Both the position numbers and the translations under genes were made by a program. 11,035 bases of DNA from Bacillota bacterium (GTDB lineage Bacteria > Bacillota > Clostridia > Lachnospirales > Lachnospiraceae), in contig JAEWSH010000031.1 in NCBI GenBank assembly GCA_023398375.1, positions 1 through 11,035 on the forward strand, in the 5' to 3' direction. Position 1 is the stretch's first letter; every line of letters begins with the position of its first letter. Shown here piece after piece: positions 7,264-11,035 of the stretch. Below the pieces are notes generated by a model, which saw only the letters and a list, made by a program, of their open reading frames with translations, was not told the DNA's origin and made no database searches.

Positions 7264-7350
7264 TACCCTCATGCCCTCATAATGTGCTGCATCCCTTTGT
7301 CCATCGGGCATACAGCTATGAGGGTAACCATGAGGGCAGCATGAGGGTAA
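7264..7350. repeat. Palindromic intergenic element 2 (same core, different arms)
   Basis: Arm units ACCCTCAT and GCCCTCAT (7265-7280) face three inverted units of ATGAGGG at 7318, 7330 and 7341, at 11-12 bp spacing. The core at 7287-7307 contains CCCTTTGTCCATCGG and matches the core of element 1 at 38-58, whereas the arms share nothing with that element. A 116-codon frame crosses the region but is a by-product of these repeats. Dispersed non-coding element; function unknown. Confidence 0.6.
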
Positions 7351-7519
7351 GGCGTTACTCTCATAGCGTATCGTCCGCTCGCTTCGTGGCATCCGGGAAA
7401 AACAATGGCAAGAAAGATGTATACCCCTTTGCTTTCTATGCTGAATCACAGAGGTTTGTCGTGTTGAAGCACCTTGTCTGTCAACGGCTCACTATGGTGG
7501 GCTTTCTTGTTCATATGGG
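7351..7519. other. Unassigned stretch left of the ISAs1 end
   Basis: I see no gene, RNA or clear repeat here. One forward frame runs through it into the ISAs1 terminal repeat, but its translation has no recognisable domain and its first half is made of the palindromic element, so I do not call it. Confidence 0.5.
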
Positions 7520-7535
7520 CAGGGCTGACGCATTA
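7520..7535 (+). repeat. ISAs1 left terminal inverted repeat
   Basis: Sixteen bases, CAGGGCTGACGCATTA, exactly matched in inverted form by the right repeat at 10439-10454. The transposase TAA stop is inside it. Confidence 0.75.
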
Positions 7536-8684
7536 AAAATATTTCATTGATAAAAGTTCACAAAGAAGTTCATCATCCCATCCAGCAGCCTTTCTTTTTC
7601 CTTTCACGCTTCCCTTTCTTTCATTTTTCTTAATGACCATCAGTGCTATTTTATTCATAAGTGAAACATTCTGTGCCGCATTGCCCGTTTTTCTGCCTGC
7701 GTCTTCATTAAAGGAGACATCCAATTGCCAATGTAGATTGTTCTCAATAGCCCAATGTGCCCGTATGGCTTCTGCTATTCTTTGAGGCTCAAGTCCCAAT
7801 GAAGTGATATAGAACCTATGGTTTACAGTCGTCTCGCCTGTCGTCCTGATGGTTCTTTGCGAGGAGATTCTCACAACTGCCTTCAATCCCTTCCAATCCT
7901 TTAACATCCCGGTTAACGCCTGGCAACTGTACACAAGACACTCACGGCGTTCGTGTCTGCCATGAGCCTCTTCCTCCGTTATGTATTTGCCGTATCTGGT
8001 GGCATAATAAGCCTTGTTGACATCTATATTCTTCTTGTCCAAATCATCGAACCATCCTTTGACTGTATTATAAAGATTCCGATGGTTTTCTTTAAGAGCC
8101 AGGACATAATCCGCCCCACACTCTATTATCTTTTTGGCAATATCCGTTTGACAGCCCATTGCATCAATGGTTACAAGGCATCCGGTTAAGTCCAATGCTT
8201 CCAGCAACAAGGGGATAGCCACAATCTCGTTATGTTTCTCATTGACTTTCAGTTGTCCAAGGCTGATTCCATTAGCTGTAGCCCAGGCACTGACCATATG
8301 GAGCTTAAATCCGGGATTCCCGGCGGGGTGGGAAGAGGTACACTTGCTGGCACCACGGATGGTCTTGCCGTCAATGGCCACGACACCCTCATATTTCTCA
8401 CAAATCTCAAACATCCAGTGCCGGAAAATACGTTCGAAATACTCAGGGTTCAGAGCGCTGAAAAAGCGGTTGAAGGTATCATGGCTGGGGATGGATTCCA
8501 ATCCGGGAAGACGCTCGCGGAAAAAGTCAATCTTGGCATTGCCGAAATCCTCTATCTCATACCAGGACTCCGCGCCACATATGACAGCAGCCATGGCGAT
8601 ATAAACGATGGCATCGGCAGAATGTACACGTTTTCTGTCAATACGAGGGTCATTGATTTGTTTACAGATACTAAATATTGCCAT
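7533..8684 (-). CDS. ISAs1-family DDE transposase
   Basis: A cut-and-paste DDE transposase acting on the terminal repeats at 7520 and probably 10439. From the ATG at 8684 it has 383 residues, the usual length. The N-terminal DDE-associated helical domain (about 1-95) includes DPRIDRKRVHSADAIVYIA and SHDTFNRFFSAL. The catalytic residues are all visible: Asp105 in VVAIDGKTIRGA, Asp174 in LVTIDAMGCQTDIA followed by ADYVLALKENH, and Glu314 in HWAIENNLHWQLDVSFNED. No frameshift or stop is present, so it should be functional. A TTG at 8696 would extend it by four residues; I prefer the ATG. A weak -7-like core, TATCTTTA on the minus strand at 8718-8725, lies about 34 bp upstream. The IS110 insertion lies further upstream and may have removed part of the promoter. 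It is convergent to the SusE/F operon. Confidence 0.95.
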   Translation of the reverse strand: MAIFSICKQINDPRIDRKRVHSADAIVYIAMAAVICGAESWYEIEDFGNAKIDFFRERLPGLESIPSHDTFNRFFSALNPEYFERIFRHWMFEICEKYEGVVAIDGKTIRGASKCTSSHPAGNPGFKLHMVSAWATANGISLGQLKVNEKHNEIVAIPLLLEALDLTGCLVTIDAMGCQTDIAKKIIECGADYVLALKENHRNLYNTVKGWFDDLDKKNIDVNKAYYATRYGKYITEEEAHGRHERRECLVYSCQALTGMLKDWKGLKAVVRISSQRTIRTTGETTVNHRFYITSLGLEPQRIAEAIRAHWAIENNLHWQLDVSFNEDAGRKTGNAAQNVSLMNKIALMVIKKNERKGSVKGKRKAAGWDDELLCELLSMKYF

Positions 8685-8838
8685 TGTTCTTGTCAACTTA
8701 TGTTTCTTAATTGCTTATAAAGATAAGGATTTTAGATGATGTATGAAAGCGTTTTGTCTATTAGTTATCAAGCATATAAAGTATGCTTTTAATAGAATTA
8801 TAATAGTTACTATGTTTGTAAATGCTGAAAATATTCGC

Positions 8839-8888
8839 TTGTCGGGACGGGTGGTCCCGCCCCTTGCCGCTGGGCGCTCCCCGACCAA
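8839..8888 (+). ncRNA. GC-rich three-way fold upstream of the IS110 gene, candidate bridge RNA part
   Basis: In otherwise AT-rich sequence this stretch is GC-rich and folds compactly. The closing stem is GTCGGG (8841-8846) with CCCGAC (8880-8885). It encloses hairpins CGGG-TGGT-CCCG (8848-8859) and GCC-GCTG-GGC (8866-8875). IS110-group elements encode a structured bridge RNA in the non-coding end upstream of the transposase, with loops that pair to target and donor DNA. Position and structure fit, but the full RNA would be longer and the guide loops cannot be assigned from one copy. Confidence 0.35.
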
Positions 8889-8930
8889 TGAATTTTAGAT
8901 AAAGTAAAATAGGCGCAATAATTGAATTAC

Positions 8931-8938
8931 TAAATTTG
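8931..8938 (+). promoter_or_regulatory. Candidate -7 element for the IS110 transposase
   Basis: TAAATTTG fits TAnnTTTG and lies 45 bp before the ATG at 8983. No clear -33 element is visible at the normal spacing and no Shine-Dalgarno site precedes the ATG. Confidence 0.4.
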
Positions 8939-8982
8939 TAATTGACAAGATTCAATATTCAGTAATTAAAACTATTACACCT

Positions 8983-10059
8983 ATGGTGCAAAGAAAAGAA
9001 TTAAATTTTGAAGGTCAAAATATCTATATAGGTATTGACGTTCATTTGAAGACTTGGCATGTGTCAATCCTCACCGAATCCGGTTGCTTGAAAAAGCACA
9101 GCCAGCAGTCTTCCGCCCAAGCGCTCTTTGAACATTTGAAGAAACATTATCCCAACGGTAATTATCTGTCCGCTTATGAGGCCGGTTTCAGTGGCTTCTC
9201 CACTTATTATTCATTGTTGGATTTTGGTATAGAATGTCTTCCGGTTCATGCTGCCGATATTCCGACGGGACAATACGAATCCGTGATGAAAACAGATGCC
9301 ATTGACTCCACCAAAATAGCGAGGGCTTTGAAGTCCGGTCTGCTTCGGGGTATTTACATCCCTAAGAAAGAGGTTCTTGATGACCGTAACGTCATGCGTT
9401 TGCGTATAACTTTGAAACGGCAACTTTCCGGTTACAAGTCACGAGTGAAGCACCTGCTTTATAATAACGGAGTTATTTATCCTGAATGTTTTCAAAACTC
9501 AAAGTCTCATTGGTCGAAACGCTATCTTAAATGGGTACATGAAGATGTACAACTGTTATCAGAAAGTCGAAATTCACTGGATCTGTTGTTGAGACAAGTG
9601 GAGTTGTTTCGTAAGAGTCTCCTTGAGATTACCCGTCTGGTACGTACGTTATCCCGTAACGGGCGTTATGGGGAAGCATACGAGAACATCGTCTCCATTC
9701 CCGGTATTGGTATGATTACAGGCATGTGCCTTTTGACAGAGATAGGTGACATTCACCGCTTCCGTAATGAAAGACAATTCGCCTCCTATCTGGGACTGGT
9801 ACCTACAAGCCATAGCAGCGGTGAAAAGACAAGTCACGGCGAGATGACGTTCAGAGGAAATAAGCGGCTTGGCCCTTTACTGGTGGAGAGCGCCTTGGTA
9901 GCCATACGGCAAGACAGGGCATTGGCCGCTGCCTACGGAGAGTATTGCAAGCGTATGTTGCCGCAAGAGGCGATAATCCGCATAACCCGTAAATTGTCAA
10001 ACAGAATACTGATTATACTCAAAAGTGGAAAAAAGTATGAGCATGACAGATGTTACTGA
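8983..10059 (+). CDS. IS110-family transposase (DEDD plus Transposase_20)
   Basis: A 358-residue RNA-guided recombinase of the IS110 family. The N-terminal RuvC-like DEDD domain shows Asp19 in YIGIDVHLKTWHV, Glu66 in SAYEAGFSGF and Asp105/Asp108 in KTDAIDSTKIARAL. A long helical linker covers about 140-225. The C-terminal Transposase_20 domain begins near SIPGIGMITG (238-247) and contains YLGLVPTSHSSGEKTSHGE then GNKRL; the Ser in SSG (278-279) fits the nucleophile position of the family. No stops or frameshifts are present, so it is probably active. The length is at the upper end of the family range. The gene is divergent from the ISAs1 transposase and lies inside that element. Both a structured upstream region and a 380-bp downstream non-coding region are present, so placement in the IS110 or IS1111 group is left open. 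Confidence 0.96.
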   Translation: MVQRKELNFEGQNIYIGIDVHLKTWHVSILTESGCLKKHSQQSSAQALFEHLKKHYPNGNYLSAYEAGFSGFSTYYSLLDFGIECLPVHAADIPTGQYESVMKTDAIDSTKIARALKSGLLRGIYIPKKEVLDDRNVMRLRITLKRQLSGYKSRVKHLLYNNGVIYPECFQNSKSHWSKRYLKWVHEDVQLLSESRNSLDLLLRQVELFRKSLLEITRLVRTLSRNGRYGEAYENIVSIPGIGMITGMCLLTEIGDIHRFRNERQFASYLGLVPTSHSSGEKTSHGEMTFRGNKRLGPLLVESALVAIRQDRALAAAYGEYCKRMLPQEAIIRITRKLSNRILIILKSGKKYEHDRCY

Positions 10060-10438
10060 CAGAAAATATAAAAGAGCCCTTCAGGCAAATTTCAACCGGG
10101 ACGACTCCTGCATAAATTATGATGAACCTTCAAGGTTGCATCTCTAAATAGATTGTTGCGTCCTACCTATTATTCTGAAGAAGTAAATTGTTGGCTGCAT
10201 ACATTGTGGTACAACTTATAGAAGTTTGTCTAATAGGGCTTTTATTTAATTTTAAACGACACAAGGCTTACGGCTTTGGGTTAGTTCATAGGTTGTGGCT
10301 TTAGTCGCAATCGGGATGAATATTGTTTCTTTTTGTGAACTCAAAAAACGTAAGTGATTGATTTATAAAGTTAATAACAAATAAAAAGGTATTCAATTAT
10401 TAGGAATACAACATAGAAAATATTTATGGTAAAAACTA
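10060..10438. other. Non-coding stretch: IS110 right end and ISAs1 upstream remnant
   Basis: No gene is visible. It must contain the right end of the IS110 element and then the ISAs1 sequence leading to the right repeat. Small structures are AACCTTCAAGGTT (10125-10137) and an imperfect pair, AGCCCT (10075-10080) with AGGGCT (10235-10240). The word GGCTTT recurs within 10260-10310. If the element belongs to the IS1111 group, its guide RNA would be encoded here rather than upstream. Confidence 0.5.
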
Positions 10439-10454
10439 TAATGCGTCAGCCCTG
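10439..10454 (-). repeat. ISAs1 right terminal inverted repeat
   Basis: TAATGCGTCAGCCCTG is the exact reverse complement of the left repeat at 7520-7535. Beyond these 16 bases the two ends diverge. Confidence 0.7.
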
Positions 10455-10642
10455 TAGGCGTTTTTATCAAAGGAAAACGGTGCTGAAGCATAAGGATGCT
10501 TGCCTTGACGATGATGAACGCCAAGGGAGAGCAACCTCGCAACCATATTGAAGTTCCGCAAGTTGATTTGGTTCTGTTGTCATATCCGTGTTTCTTGATT
10601 CGTAATCCTTATCGTTTATTCTACAATCGGTCAAGCTAAACC
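10455..10642. other. Unassigned stretch between ISAs1 and the MITE-like element
   Basis: No gene is supported. Short frames are open on both strands (for instance 41 codons from 10511 on +), without start context or recognisable domains. It may be a dispersed repeat or part of the original target locus. Confidence 0.4.
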
Positions 10643-10815
10643 GAGGAAAACCACGGCTCTTTCATTTAAGGGAGTCAGAAGGAGTTATCGGGAGTTAAAG
10701 GGAGTTGGAAGCCGGTAGTATCGTTATATATCAACAAGAGTATCGGCCTTTAACTCCCGATAACTCCTTCTAGCTCCCGACAACTCCTCTAAATGAAAGA
10801 GCCGTGGAGGAAAAC
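10643..10815. mobile_element. MITE-like palindromic element with 9-bp direct repeats
   Basis: GAGGAAAAC occurs at 10643-10651 and again at 10807-10815. Between them lies a 155-bp element with perfect 17-bp terminal inverted repeats CACGGCTCTTTCATTTA (10652-10668 and 10790-10806). Inside, units of the form GGGAGTTA are repeated about four times on the left and, inverted, four times on the right; 10679-10701 and 10747-10769 are exact inverted copies of 23 bp. The central loop contains GTTATATATCAAC. It has no coding capacity. The direct repeats look like a target-site duplication, so I read this as a non-autonomous mobile element needing a transposase from elsewhere. Confidence 0.75.
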
Positions 10816-10858
10816 TTGAAAAATCAGCAGCAATGCGCCTCTCTACAAGAACTTTTGC

Positions 10859-10866
10859 TATCTTTG
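10859..10866 (+). promoter_or_regulatory. Candidate -7 element for the downstream gene
   Basis: TATCTTTG matches TAnnTTTG and lies 56 bp before the ATG at 10923, giving a leader of about 50 nt. The expected -33 region (about 10835-10840) has no TTG. The MITE-like element ends only 52 bp upstream and abuts the promoter region. Confidence 0.5.
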
Positions 10867-10909
10867 TGTCGTTGATGCCAAAAGTGGCTGATTGAATAGA
10901 AAAAACAAC

Positions 10910-10915
10910 AGGAGG
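10910..10915 (+). promoter_or_regulatory. Strong Shine-Dalgarno site
   Basis: AGGAGG lies 7 nt before the ATG at 10923 and fixes that start. It is unusual beside the other genes here, whose AT-rich leaders lack such a site. Confidence 0.65.
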
Positions 10916-10922
10916 ACAGCAG

Positions 10923-11035
10923 ATGGACCCATTGAAATACATAGTACCCGGCAGAAAGAGACTTCCCTACGGCATGATGAACTTCGCGGATATCCGCCAA
11001 GACAATTATTATTATGTGGACAAGACCCGCTTCAT
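10923..11035 (+). CDS. AAA-ATPase-like / PD-(D/E)XK family protein, 5' part only
   Basis: Only the first 37 codons are inside the window; the gene runs off the right edge. The readable start, with RLPYGMMNFADIRQDNYYYV followed by DKTRF, matches the opening of the large Bacteroidales family that joins an AAA-ATPase-like domain (PF09820 type) to a C-terminal PD-(D/E)XK nuclease-like domain. The usual form is LPIGIQ.F..IRE..YYYVDKT. Members usually have about 500-580 residues and occur in many near-identical copies per genome; their role is not established. The start is set by the AGGAGG site 7 nt upstream. The Walker A motif and the nuclease domain lie beyond the window and cannot be checked. 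Confidence 0.8.
   Translation, partial: MDPLKYIVPGRKRLPYGMMNFADIRQDNYYYVDKTRF

Larger units (their letters stand above)
8760..10438 (+). mobile_element. IS110-family insertion sequence (limits approximate)
   Basis: The intact IS110 transposase at 8983-10059 with long non-coding flanks lies wholly inside the ISAs1 element. IS110 elements have no simple terminal repeats and make no target duplication, so the ends cannot be fixed from one copy. The left end lies somewhere between about 8726 and 8838 and the right end between 10060 and 10438. A small hairpin, AGCATA (8771-8776) with TATGCT (8782-8787), lies near the left limit. Confidence 0.6.
7520..10454 (-). mobile_element. ISAs1-family element interrupted by an IS110-family element
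   Basis: CAGGGCTGACGCATTA at 7520-7535 is repeated exactly inverted at 10439-10454. The ISAs1 transposase lies directly inside the left copy, its stop codon (7533-7535) within the repeat, as in compact elements. Between its start and the right repeat sits a complete IS110-family gene with non-coding flanks, so the 2.9-kb span is best read as a ~1.4-kb ISAs1 element split by an IS110 element. The expected 8-10 bp target duplication is absent: TTCATATGGG precedes the left end and TAGGCGTTTT follows the right. Either flanks were rearranged or the two ends come from different copies. Confidence 0.65.

Noticed and set aside
7510..7519. Target-site duplication of the ISAs1 element
   Set aside because: TTCATATGGG on the left and TAGGCGTTTT on the right do not match over 8-10 bp.
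7200..7550. 116-codon forward frame
   Set aside because: It is built from palindromic element 2 and the ISAs1 terminal repeat, has no domain and no start context.
8232..8720. 162-codon forward frame
   Set aside because: It lies antisense to the conserved ISAs1 transposase and reflects its codon pattern.
8761..8955. 64-codon minus-strand frame
   Set aside because: It covers the GC-rich structured region ahead of the IS110 gene and has no recognisable protein features.
10724..10942. 72-codon minus-strand frame
   Set aside because: It runs through the MITE-like palindrome and across the promoter and start of the AAA/PD-(D/E)XK gene.

Overview
The window looks like chromosomal DNA of a Bacteroides-type gut member of the Bacteroidales. 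The evidence is a SusC/SusD/SusE-F outer-membrane glycan uptake operon, AT-rich leaders without Shine-Dalgarno sites, several TAnnTTTG (-7 type) promoter cores, and several insertion sequences of families common in these genomes. This placement rests on gene content, not on any database match.

Layout. (1) 1-733 is the non-coding upstream region of the operon. It holds a palindromic repeat element at the left edge, a 16-bp perfect inverted repeat, four tandem copies of a 22-bp unit and candidate promoter cores on both strands. (2) 734-6811 is a + strand operon: susC-like TonB-dependent transporter, susD-like glycan-binding lipoprotein and a SusE/SusF-like multidomain surface lipoprotein. Together they would bind and import an oligosaccharide. 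No glycoside hydrolase and no regulator lies in the window, so the substrate cannot be named. (3) 6812-7519 is a scrap zone. A possible next gene of the operon is cut after about six codons by the end of an IS3-family element, of which only the last ~25-37 transposase codons survive (minus strand). It is followed by a REP-like inverted repeat and a second palindromic element sharing a core with the one at the left edge. (4) 7520-10454 is bounded by matching 16-bp inverted repeats and reads as an ISAs1-family element (transposase on minus) with an IS110-family element inserted upstream of its transposase. A compact GC-rich fold lies in the IS110 5' non-coding region and is a candidate part of its bridge RNA. 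(5) 10643-10815 is a 155-bp MITE-like palindrome flanked by perfect 9-bp direct repeats. (6) At 10923 begins a gene cut by the window end, a member of the AAA-ATPase-like/PD-(D/E)XK family, with its own promoter core and a strong ribosome-binding site.

The most notable signals are the MITE-like element with intact target duplication; the palindromic elements that share a core but carry different arm repeats; the nested insertion sequences; the truncation of the glycan operon just after the SusE/F gene; and the 22-bp tandem array upstream of susC. No complete new defence or metabolic system is visible.
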